From: Acetobacteraceae bacterium
Lineage (GTDB): Bacteria; Pseudomonadota; Alphaproteobacteria; Acetobacterales; Acetobacteraceae
Assembly: GCA_947476855.1 (NCBI GenBank)
Contig: CANJSR010000316.1
Location: 1-5,978, forward strand
Direction: 5' to 3'
Length of the DNA stretch: 5,978 bases
This document shows, piece by piece, positions 1 to 5,978 of the stretch (the stretch's first letter is position 1; each line of letters begins with the position of its first letter). The translations under genes and the position numbers were made by a program. Below the pieces are notes generated by a model. It had not been told where the DNA came from, made no database searches, and saw only the letters and a program-made list of their open reading frames with translations.

Positions 1-471
1 GTGCACGGCGTCATCGCCGCCGACGCCCTGCGCGTGCCCTGGATCGCGGTGCGCCCGCTGATGCCGACGCATCGGCCGAAATGGCTCGACTGGGCCGAGA
101 GCCTGAACCTGCGGATCATCTTCCGGCATCTGCCCCCGTCCTCGTTGCTCGAGCACGCGACCCGTCTGCCGATGGCCGGCCGGCGCCCCGGGCGGTTCCT
201 GCTGGCCAGCCAGGGCCCGCGCCTGCATGCCGCCGGCCGCTCCAGACTGATCGACCGCTCCGCCACCGTGCTGCGCCGTATCGCCGCCCTGCCGGCGCAA
301 CTATCGTCCGATCGTGACCTGGATCGCTGTCAGGATCGCATGCGAGAGCGTATTGTCATGCTGCGCCGCACGCCGTTTCGCGGCGCGGCACGTTTCCAGA
401 TATTGTCCCGCCGTCCTTCGCTCTTGCGGGTGGAAGACGAATTCGCTTACCACCCCGCTTCGATCGGCTGA
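1..471 (+). CDS. Polysaccharide pyruvyl transferase-like protein, C-terminal part (5' end outside window)
   Basis: The frame is open from the first base to a TGA at 469-471, giving 156 residues. The first codon is GTG, but the gene is probably entered mid-way, because what is visible looks like the C-terminal lobe of a larger enzyme. The opening HGVIAADALRVPW, followed by VRPL and then a KWLDWAESL segment, resembles the region after the conserved HG motif in polysaccharide pyruvyl transferase (ExoV/WcaK-like) proteins. Known members transfer pyruvate from phosphoenolpyruvate to sugars of exopolysaccharides or cell-wall glycans in the cytoplasm. A helical stretch follows (about residues 78-120), as expected at the end of this family. 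The last 35 or so residues are basic, unlike anything I recognise, and use more A/T-ending codons than the rest, so this tail may be poorly conserved or frame-altered. The neighbouring methyltransferase-glycosyltransferase gene on the same strand supports a glycan role. The family call rests on motif memory; the acceptor is unknown. Confidence 0.7.
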   Translation: MHGVIAADALRVPWIAVRPLMPTHRPKWLDWAESLNLRIIFRHLPPSSLLEHATRLPMAGRRPGRFLLASQGPRLHAAGRSRLIDRSATVLRRIAALPAQLSSDRDLDRCQDRMRERIVMLRRTPFRGAARFQILSRRPSLLRVEDEFAYHPASIG

Positions 472-533
472 CAGCGCCCAGGTTCCGGCCAGTCCATTGG
501 CCCATGTTCCGGTCAGGGTTCCGCCGCCCACAC

Positions 534-540
534 AAGAAGA
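534..540 (+). promoter_or_regulatory. Ribosome binding site deciding the start of the methyltransferase-glycosyltransferase gene
   Basis: The purine run AAGAAGA lies 7 bases before the ATG at 548. The frame stays open upstream to a GTG at 314, but no other ATG lies in between. The upstream 78-residue extension overlaps the preceding gene and reads as low-quality, cysteine- and arginine-rich sequence. The site is a modest Shine-Dalgarno match, but it supports 548 as the start. Confidence 0.5.
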
Positions 541-547
541 CGAGCAG

Positions 548-2248
548 ATGCAGCCTTTGCCGAATGAGCCTTTAACGCCGGTCGCCGATCTGCTGAATCG
601 CATTCCGCTCTCCGCGCGCGTCGTGCTGGATGTCGGCTGCGGCCGCGGGGACCTTGGCGGTGCCTACCGCCGCCTGAACCCCACCGCCCGCCTGCTGGGG
701 ATCGAGGCGAACCCCGAGGCGGCGGCCATCGCCCGCACCCGCCTGCATGAGGTCGCGGTGGCCGACCCCGCGCTGGATTTCCTGCCCTTTGATGTGCCGG
801 AGGGGATCGACGCGATCATCTACGGCGCCTCCCTGCAGGCGATGGACGAACCGTTCCAGGTGCTGCGCCAGCACGCCCAGCATCTGACCACGAACGGCAT
901 GATGCTGATCTGCGTGCCGAATATCGAGCATTGGAGCTTCGCGCTCCGGCTGTTCCGCGGCAATTGGAACTATGAGCGCGAGGGCCTGCTGGATCACAGC
1001 CACCTCCGCTGGTTCAGCCGCGAGGGCATGAGCCGCTCCCTGAGCGAGGCCGGCCTGGTGCCCTGCGATGTGTTCCCCCGTGTGTTCGACGGCGACCAGG
1101 CGCAGGTCTTCGTCAGCAACCTCGCCCCCGGCCTGCGGACCCTCGGCATCGACCCCGAGGAGTATCTGCGGCGAGCCGGACCGTTGCAGTATGTGTGGCG
1201 GGTGAAGAAGGAGCCGCAGCGGCGGATGATCGTCGCCGGCAACATGCTGCCGCCGATCGGCGGCGTCTCCCACGTCCGCGTCGTGCATCCGTTGAACGCG
1301 ATGGCCACCGACCCCTCGGTCACCACGCGGCTGTCGGGCCAGCTTGAAAGCGAGCCGGGCGGCGACGACACGCCGCGCATCTTCGTCATGCACCGCCCCG
1401 CCCTGTCGGGCGACCAGGGGCGGGAAACGATACGCCGCATCGTCGACGCCGGCTGGCTGGTGGTCACCGAGTTCGACGACCACCCCGATTTCTTCCAGGT
1501 CATGCAGGACGCCGACCAGTTGACGTTCCGCGGCGTCCACGCAGTGCAGACCAGCACGCTGCCGCTGGCCGATGTGCTGCGCAGGCGCAACCCGGAAGTC
1601 GCGGTCTTCCCGAACGCCATCGTCGCCCTGCCGGAAATCAACAACTTCCAGAACCCGGACCACGTCACGCTGTTCTTCGGCGCGCTGAACCGCGACGCCG
1701 ACTGGCGCGACCTGATGCCGGTGCTGAATGAAGTGGCCGAAAAGGTCGGCGACAAGCTGCGGTTCCACGTCGTCCACGACGCCGGCTTTTTCGAGGCGCT
1801 GGAGACGGAACACAAGACCTTCACCCCGATCTGCGACTACGAGACCTACCAGCGTCTGCTCAGCCAGTGCGAAATCTCGTTCATGCCGCTGGCCGACAAC
1901 CTGTTCAACCGCGCCAAGTCCGACCTGAAGTTCATCGAGGCCGCGGCCGCCCGCGTCGCACCGCTCGCCAGCACGGTCGTCTATGGCGACAGCGTGGAGG
2001 ACGGGAAGACCGGCCTGCTGTTCCGCGACGCCGAGGAACTGCGCGAACGCCTCCTGCGGCTGGTGGTCATGCCCGATCTCGCGCGCCAGGTCGGCGACGC
2101 CGCCCGCGCCTATGTCGCGGAACACCGGATGATCGCCTATCAGGTCGCCCCGCGCATCGCCTGGTACCGCTCCCTCTGGGCGCGGCGGGAGGCTTTGACG
2201 AAGGCGCTGGAACACCGCCTGGCGACGCCCTACGTCCCGGGGCCGTAG
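548..2248 (+). CDS. Fused SAM-dependent methyltransferase / GT-B glycosyltransferase
   Basis: The protein has 566 residues and two enzyme domains. Residues 1 to about 215 form a class I SAM methyltransferase. Motif I, VLDVGCGRG, is at 26-34, and an acidic residue ending strand 2 (GIEANP, E53) would bind the SAM ribose. A later HSHLRWFSREGM segment is typical of Methyltransf_11/23-type sugar or lipid methyltransferases. Residues about 224-566 form a glycosyltransferase-like domain: a Rossmann start (MIVAGNMLPPIGG), FDDHPDFF near 309, a nucleotide-sugar-site helix NRAKSDLKFIEAAA near 454-467, and DGKTGLLF at 485-492, as in GT4-like enzymes. No signal peptide or membrane helix is visible, so it should be cytosolic. 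It follows the pyruvyl transferase-like gene by 76 bases on the same strand, suggesting joint work on a surface polysaccharide or on protein (for example flagellin) glycosylation. The fusion is continuous in one frame with uniform codon use, so it looks genuine. Substrates cannot be read from sequence. Confidence 0.85.
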   Translation: MQPLPNEPLTPVADLLNRIPLSARVVLDVGCGRGDLGGAYRRLNPTARLLGIEANPEAAAIARTRLHEVAVADPALDFLPFDVPEGIDAIIYGASLQAMDEPFQVLRQHAQHLTTNGMMLICVPNIEHWSFALRLFRGNWNYEREGLLDHSHLRWFSREGMSRSLSEAGLVPCDVFPRVFDGDQAQVFVSNLAPGLRTLGIDPEEYLRRAGPLQYVWRVKKEPQRRMIVAGNMLPPIGGVSHVRVVHPLNAMATDPSVTTRLSGQLESEPGGDDTPRIFVMHRPALSGDQGRETIRRIVDAGWLVVTEFDDHPDFFQVMQDADQLTFRGVHAVQTSTLPLADVLRRRNPEVAVFPNAIVALPEINNFQNPDHVTLFFGALNRDADWRDLMPVLNEVAEKVGDKLRFHVVHDAGFFEALETEHKTFTPICDYETYQRLLSQCEISFMPLADNLFNRAKSDLKFIEAAAARVAPLASTVVYGDSVEDGKTGLLFRDAEELRERLLRLVVMPDLARQVGDAARAYVAEHRMIAYQVAPRIAWYRSLWARREALTKALEHRLATPYVPGP

Positions 2249-2259
2249 GGCAGGCCCGC

Positions 2260-4281
2260 TCAGGCGGCCCGGGCCTCGGGCGGCAGGACCTCCTCGATCA
2301 AGGCGATGGTCTCGGGTTCGGCATCGAAGCGCAGCCGGAACCCACTTTTCTCGCCGCCGGCCAGGACCTTGAAGCTGATCGCGCGGGTGTGATCGCCGAT
2401 CCGCATCCGGCCCGCATCCCCGACCGTGAGCGCCTTCGGGCCCGTCAACCGCGCGCCGTCAACCGACAGGTTGACCAGCCGTCCGCTGATCTCCGGCTGC
2501 CCCAGAAGCTCGATCCGGCAGGGCAAATCGACGTCGTAGCGTTGGTCCCGCCGACGATCGGTCTCCAGGGACGACGCCCGCACCGCCCGCAGGATCGAGG
2601 CCTTCAGCGTCTCGATCGACTCCGCAAGCTCCCGCCCATCCGCCACCAGCCTGCGCGCGTTGGCGCCGCCCTGTTCGGCATCGGCGGCGATCCGCGTGTT
2701 GCGGTCCCCGATGTCCCGCACCGCCGCGGCGGCATCGGCGATGCCCCGGGCGATCGCCTGGGTGGCCGACCCCTGCTGTTCCACGGCGGTGGCGATCGCC
2801 GAGGAAATCGTGTCGACCTCCCGGATCGTCGCCTCGATCTGACGGACGGACTCGACCGCGACGGCGGTGGCCGCACGGATATCCTCGACATGCTGGGCGA
2901 TGTCGTGGGTGGAGCGGGTGGTCTGCGTCGCCAACTGCTTCACCTCAGACGCCACCACCGCGAAGCCCTTCCCGGCCTCTCCGGCGCGCGCCGCCTCGAT
3001 CGTGGCGTTCAACGCGAGCAGGTTGGTCTTGGCCGCGATTTCGCCGATCAGGTCGGCGACGCTGCCGATATTCGCCACCTTCTCCGTCAGGGCATCGATG
3101 GTTTCCCGTGTCCGGTTCCCGACCGCCACCGCCCGCTCGATCGTCTCCGCCGCCTTGCTGACCTGGCCCGTGATCTGCTGGATCGACTCCGACATCGCCT
3201 CCGCCGAACCCGCGACGGCCTGGACATCGTCCACAGCCCGCGTGGAAACCTCGGCCGAGCCGCGGGCCGAACCGCCGGTCCGTTCGTTGAGTTGCAGGAC
3301 GTCATCGGCGGCGGCGATGATCGCGTTGTTGCGCGATCCGATCTCGACCATGGCGCCACCGGCGGTGGCCTCGATGGTGTCGACCATGTCGCGGATCGCG
3401 GCCCGCTTCTTTTCTTCCTGCTCCCGCCGCTCCCGGTCCCGGGTTTCGGTCATGGTCCGGTTCTCCAGCGCGTGCTGGCGGAACACCTCCAGCGCCGCGG
3501 CGATCCGTCCGATCTCATCCCGGCCGGGACGCACGGGGACGGTAACGGCCAGGTCACCGTTCGCGAGGCGATGCACCGCGCCCGATATGGCCCGCAGCGG
3601 ACGGGTCAGGCCGTAGACGACGACCAGCAGGGCGAAGACAGCCACCACCCCGATGCCCGTCCCGGTCGCGATCGGGATCAGCGTTCCCACACGCTCCCGG
3701 AAAGCATCGAGTTCGGCGGCCAGCCGGTCCACCTCTGTCGCATTGCGTTCAGCGAGCGCCACGACCGCGCGGTTGACCGCCTGGCGGTTGGTCCGGTTCG
3801 CCTCGTTGTTGCCGATGCGATCGGCGGCGGCGGCGCCCTGGGTCCGTCCGGCCTCCACCAATTCGGTCCGCAGCCGCACGAAGCCATCGACGCCACGGGC
3901 GCAATCTTCGAACAGGCCACGGCTGCCGGGGTCCACCAGGGTGGACCAGCGCGCCATGCGTTCCTGGATGCGCGCCAGGTTGACCAGCAAGGGCTTGCCG
4001 AACCGTTCAACCTCGGCGCGGTCCTTGGCCATGTAGACGCCGCGCGAGTCCATGACGACGGCGTTGATCAGGCCGTTCACCTGTTCCCCGATGACGGCCC
4101 GTTCCGCCGCCCGCTGCATCAGCCCGACGGTCCGGCTATAGACCTGGGAGGTGTAGATGCTGGCCCCGCCAGCGACGGCGGCGGTCAGGCAGAGTAGGCC
4201 GATCAACGCAAACAGGCGGACGGCGACGCTTGGGTTGCAGCGGTTCCAGATCGATTGCACGGTTCCATTCCTCGGGCACAT
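2260..4281 (-). CDS. Methyl-accepting chemotaxis protein with C-terminal PilZ domain
   Basis: This 673-residue transmembrane chemoreceptor would signal to CheA/CheW. In order it has a short basic cytoplasmic start; membrane helix 1 at about 20-43; a helical periplasmic region (45-200) of four-helix-bundle size containing MDSRGVYM; and membrane helix 2 at about 201-224. HAMP (about 225-275) and a charged linker follow. The long signalling coiled coil has its conserved hairpin tip at 412-451 ([20 protein letters not shown], then [15 protein letters not shown]). The C-terminal PilZ domain (about 576-669) keeps both c-di-GMP motifs: RxxxR at R577-R581 and NxSxxG at N604-S606-G609. No C-terminal CheR/CheB-tethering pentapeptide is present; the chain ends shortly after PilZ. 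Two starts are plausible: ATG at 4281 (AGCAGG 5 bases upstream) and in-frame GTG at 4260 (GAGGAA 7 bases upstream), differing by 7 residues. Its stop faces the glycosyltransferase stop across 11 bases, and it is divergent from pmbA. The ligand is unknown. Family and domain calls are firm. Confidence 0.95.
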   Translation of the reverse strand: MCPRNGTVQSIWNRCNPSVAVRLFALIGLLCLTAAVAGGASIYTSQVYSRTVGLMQRAAERAVIGEQVNGLINAVVMDSRGVYMAKDRAEVERFGKPLLVNLARIQERMARWSTLVDPGSRGLFEDCARGVDGFVRLRTELVEAGRTQGAAAADRIGNNEANRTNRQAVNRAVVALAERNATEVDRLAAELDAFRERVGTLIPIATGTGIGVVAVFALLVVVYGLTRPLRAISGAVHRLANGDLAVTVPVRPGRDEIGRIAAALEVFRQHALENRTMTETRDRERREQEEKKRAAIRDMVDTIEATAGGAMVEIGSRNNAIIAAADDVLQLNERTGGSARGSAEVSTRAVDDVQAVAGSAEAMSESIQQITGQVSKAAETIERAVAVGNRTRETIDALTEKVANIGSVADLIGEIAAKTNLLALNATIEAARAGEAGKGFAVVASEVKQLATQTTRSTHDIAQHVEDIRAATAVAVESVRQIEATIREVDTISSAIATAVEQQGSATQAIARGIADAAAAVRDIGDRNTRIAADAEQGGANARRLVADGRELAESIETLKASILRAVRASSLETDRRRDQRYDVDLPCRIELLGQPEISGRLVNLSVDGARLTGPKALTVGDAGRMRIGDHTRAISFKVLAGGEKSGFRLRFDAEPETIALIEEVLPPEARAA
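4268..4273 (-). promoter_or_regulatory. Strong ribosome binding site pointing to an alternative GTG start (4260) of the chemoreceptor
   Basis: On the minus strand GAGGAA ends 7 bases before the in-frame GTG whose first base is 4260. This is a better Shine-Dalgarno match than the AGCAGG (4287-4292) in front of the ATG at 4281. Starting at the GTG would remove seven residues (MCPRNGT) and leave the first membrane helix intact. Which start is used cannot be decided from sequence alone. Confidence 0.4.
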
Positions 4282-4476
4282 ACCGACCTGCTTCCATAGG
4301 CTCGGAGGGCTTAACGATCGGTTAGCGGTGGGGCGGATTGCTGCAATTTCGGCGCAAGGACCGGGTCGATCGCACGGGTCTTTTCCGATTGCCTATACCG
4401 CCCAGGGCCGATAGCCCCGATATTAGGGTCAACCGCGCCTGCGCGACGCCCTGAACCGAACCGAGAAAGCCCGCCC
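4282..4476. promoter_or_regulatory. Divergent intergenic region between the chemoreceptor and pmbA
   Basis: These 195 bases must carry the promoters of both flanking genes, which are read away from each other. It is less GC-rich than the coding DNA. I see two short inverted repeats that could be operator half-sites: TAAC-GATCG-GTTA at 4312-4324 and ATTGC-T-GCAAT at 4337-4347. A TATTAG at 4421-4426 could serve as a -10 element for pmbA, but no good -35 hexamer sits 16-18 bases upstream. I found no sigma-54 or sigma-28 consensus on either strand. The promoter role follows from gene layout; no precise promoter is claimed. Confidence 0.4.
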
Positions 4477-5808
4477 ATGACCGACAACCTGAACCTGCTT
4501 GCCGATCTGATCGCGCGCGCCCGCGCCGCCGGGGCCGACGCCGCCGACGCGGTGCTGGTGTCCGGCACGTCGCTGTCCGTGCAGCGCCGCCTCGGCCAGA
4601 CCGAGCATGTCGAGCGGGCCGAGGGCCGGGACCTGGGTCTGCGCGTCTTCCTGGGCCAGCAGGTGGCAATCGTCTCCGCGACCACGGTCGACCCGAGCAG
4701 CTTCGACGACCTGGTGGACCGGGCGCTGGCCATGGCGCGCGTCGTGCCGGCCGATCCCTTCGCAGGCCTCGCCGATACCGCGCGGGCGCCGGACACGATG
4801 GACCTGGACATGAACGACCCGGCCGAACCGACGGCCGAGGCCCTGATCGCCCGCGCCTCCCTGGCCGAGGACGCGGCCCGATCCGTCCCCGGCGTCACCA
4901 ACTCGGAAGGCGCGGATGCCGGGTTCGGCCGCGTGGAGATCGTACTGGTGACCTCGGCCGGCTTCGCGGGGCGGCGGGTCGGGTCCAGCCACTCGATATC
5001 GGCCACGGCGCTGGCGGGCAGCGGCACGGGCATGCAGCGGGACTACGACTATCACGGGACGGTGTACCTGTCGGACCTGGACGACCCCGTGACGATCGGA
5101 CGCAGCGCCGGCGAACGGGCGGTGCGCCGGATGAACCCGACCCGGCCGAAGACCGGGAAACTGCCGGTCGTGTTCGATCCTCGCGTGGCGGGCAGTCTGC
5201 TGGGCCACCTGACCGGCGCCATCAACGGCGCCAGCGTTGCGCGCGGCACCAGCTTCCTGCGCGACAAGCTGGGCCAGCGCATCTTCGCCCCCGGCATCTT
5301 CGTCCATGACGACCCGCGCCGGGTCCGCGGCGCTCGTTCCCGCGTGTTCGACGGCGAGGGCACCCCGACCGCCGCGCGCGCCCTGATCGACGACGGCGTC
5401 CTGACCACTTGGCTCCTCGACAGCCGCTCCGCTCGGCAGTTGGGCCTGGCGTCCACGGGCCATGCGTCGCGGGGGACCAGCGGCCCGCCGTCCCCGGCAC
5501 CGTCAAATCTTTACATGGCGGCGGGTGCCATGAGCCCGGCTGAGCTGATGGCCGACATCAAGCTGGGTCTTTATGTGAATGAGATGATTGGTATGGGAGT
5601 CAACGGTGTAACCGGCGACTACTCGCGCGGGGCGGCCGGATTCATGATCCGCGACGGGCAGTTGGCGGAGCCGGTGGCCGAGATCACGATCGCAGCTAAC
5701 TTAATTGACATGTTTGCAAACTTGACACCTGGCAACGACCTGCGGTTCCGTCGTGGCACAGACAGTCCGACGATCAGACTCGAAGGAATGACCATGGCCG
5801 GTGCCTAG
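4477..5808 (+). CDS. pmbA: TldD/PmbA family protein, PmbA type (metallopeptidase partner subunit)
   Basis: At 443 residues the protein is close to the usual PmbA length (about 450). In known systems TldD and PmbA (TldE) form a cytosolic complex that degrades unfolded peptides and matures some modified peptides such as microcin B17, with the metal site on TldD. This protein has no HExxH zinc motif, so it is the PmbA-type partner. Features seen are the N-terminal domain (AGADAADAVLVSG at 18-30, then RRLGQTEHVERAEGRDLGLRVF), KLPVVFDPRVAGSLLGHL at 228-245, and FDGEGTP at 291-297. Near the C-terminus are SNLYMAAG (343-350), GVNGVTGDYSRGAAGF (374-389) and PVAEITIAANL (399-409). The start is ATG 4477 with GAGAAAG seven bases upstream, a moderate site. 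The cognate tldD is not in the window. Codon use changes in the last 100 or so codons, where A/T third positions become common. The family call is firm; the assignment to PmbA rather than TldD rests on the missing zinc motif and the length. Confidence 0.93.
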   Translation: MTDNLNLLADLIARARAAGADAADAVLVSGTSLSVQRRLGQTEHVERAEGRDLGLRVFLGQQVAIVSATTVDPSSFDDLVDRALAMARVVPADPFAGLADTARAPDTMDLDMNDPAEPTAEALIARASLAEDAARSVPGVTNSEGADAGFGRVEIVLVTSAGFAGRRVGSSHSISATALAGSGTGMQRDYDYHGTVYLSDLDDPVTIGRSAGERAVRRMNPTRPKTGKLPVVFDPRVAGSLLGHLTGAINGASVARGTSFLRDKLGQRIFAPGIFVHDDPRRVRGARSRVFDGEGTPTAARALIDDGVLTTWLLDSRSARQLGLASTGHASRGTSGPPSPAPSNLYMAAGAMSPAELMADIKLGLYVNEMIGMGVNGVTGDYSRGAAGFMIRDGQLAEPVAEITIAANLIDMFANLTPGNDLRFRRGTDSPTIRLEGMTMAGA

Positions 5809-5860
5809 GTCGCCCTCTTCCGGAAAGACGTTTGGCTCTTATATCGATGTTATGAAAAAA

Positions 5861-5867
5861 AGAGAGG
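5861..5867 (+). promoter_or_regulatory. Ribosome binding site of the terminal gene
   Basis: AGAGAGG lies eight bases before the ATG at 5876. An in-frame ATG also exists at 5852 (it would add MKKREANA), but no Shine-Dalgarno-like sequence precedes it and the extension would include this site. The 5876 start is therefore preferred. Confidence 0.65.
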
Positions 5868-5875
5868 CTAACGCC

Positions 5876-5978
5876 ATGCGACGTACTGGGTTCTTCCTGG
5901 CCGCCACCGCGGCCCTTGCGATGGCACTGGCGCCAGGCGTCGCCGAGGCGCGGGCTGGCGGCGGTTCATCCTCGGGCA
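5876..5978 (+). CDS. N-terminus of a secreted or membrane-associated protein, probably Tim44-like (3' end outside window)
   Basis: Only the first 34 codons are present; the frame runs off the window end. The sequence begins with a classic signal peptide: basic MRRTG, then a hydrophobic stretch of about 14 residues (FFLAATAALAMALA), then PGVAEA-RA with possible cleavage after AEA or ARA. It continues into a glycine/serine-rich RAGGGSSSG. A signal peptide ending in a DARAGGG/EARAGGG-like motif followed by a Gly/Ser-rich linker is what I recall for alphaproteobacterial Tim44-domain (TimA-like) proteins, whose conserved domain would lie further downstream. That domain is not visible here, so the family name is an inference from the N-terminus. 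A different exported protein with a Gly-rich linker is the main alternative. The gene starts 67 bases after pmbA on the same strand and has its own strong ribosome binding site. An AT-rich patch at 5838-5860 may hold its promoter. Confidence 0.6.
   Translation, partial: MRRTGFFLAATAALAMALAPGVAEARAGGGSSSG

Noticed and set aside
572..2215. 547-codon open frame on the minus strand opposite the methyltransferase-glycosyltransferase gene
   Set aside because: It is Gln/Val/Asp/His-rich without any recognisable motif. High-GC genes commonly leave the antisense frame open, and the plus-strand product has clear enzyme motifs.
2249..2285. Possible bidirectional terminator between the convergent stop codons (GGCCCGGGCC palindrome at 2266-2275, with GCCCG/CGGGC around it)
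   Set aside because: The palindrome lies inside the chemoreceptor coding end, has no usable loop, and no T-run follows on either strand.
1867..4197. 776-codon open frame on the plus strand across the chemoreceptor gene
   Set aside because: Its composition is Arg/Asp/Gly/Pro-rich and it lacks motifs. It overlaps the end of the glycosyltransferase gene and runs opposite an unambiguous chemoreceptor, so it is a shadow frame.
4429..5463. 344-codon minus-strand open frame opposite pmbA
   Set aside because: It has no recognisable domain and the composition of an antisense shadow. The plus strand encodes a clear PmbA.
5818..5825. TTCCGGAA palindrome after pmbA as a terminator
   Set aside because: It is only 8 bases with no loop, and no T-run follows on the plus strand.
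5838..5860. Promoter with TATATC or TATGAA as -10 for the terminal gene
   Set aside because: The patch is AT-rich, but no acceptable -35 hexamer lies at 16-18 bases spacing, so it is only mentioned as a possible promoter location.
1..5978. A new defence, toxin or mobile system
   Set aside because: All substantial coding regions belong to recognisable families. There are no integrases, transposase fragments, terminal repeats, toxin-antitoxin pairs or repeat arrays.

Overview
The window is GC-rich DNA with very high third-position GC, and each main gene casts long shadow frames on the opposite strand. Codon style and protein content suggest an alphaproteobacterium, probably of the Rhodospirillales (Azospirillum/Acetobacteraceae-like). 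Pointers are a PilZ-tailed chemoreceptor, a methyltransferase-glycosyltransferase fusion beside a pyruvyl transferase-like gene, and the start of a Tim44-like secreted protein. The taxon is inferred from style and family distribution, not from a marker gene.

Layout. Bases 1-471 (+) hold the C-terminal end of a polysaccharide pyruvyl transferase-like protein whose start lies outside the window. After 76 bases, 548-2248 (+) encodes a 566-residue fusion of a SAM-dependent methyltransferase and a GT-B type glycosyltransferase. These two genes look like the distal end of a surface-glycan or glycosylation operon. Convergent to them, with only 11 bases between the stop codons, is a 673-residue methyl-accepting chemotaxis protein (2260-4281, -). 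It has two membrane helices, a helical periplasmic sensor, HAMP, the signalling hairpin and a C-terminal PilZ (c-di-GMP-binding type) domain.

A 195-base divergent intergenic region (4282-4476) separates the chemoreceptor from a pmbA-like gene (4477-5808, +), the non-catalytic partner type of the TldD/PmbA peptidase pair. After 67 bases the window ends in the first 34 codons of a secreted or membrane-anchored protein, probably Tim44-like (5876 onward).

The genes do not form one obvious system. There is a glycan-modification pair, an independent chemoreceptor that may couple taxis to c-di-GMP, and housekeeping genes (pmbA, Tim44-like). I saw no RNA genes, mobile elements, CRISPR arrays or convincing intrinsic terminators. 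The most notable items are the chemoreceptor-PilZ architecture, the methyltransferase-glycosyltransferase fusion, and a change in codon usage in the last 100 codons of pmbA. None of these shows a clearly undescribed system.
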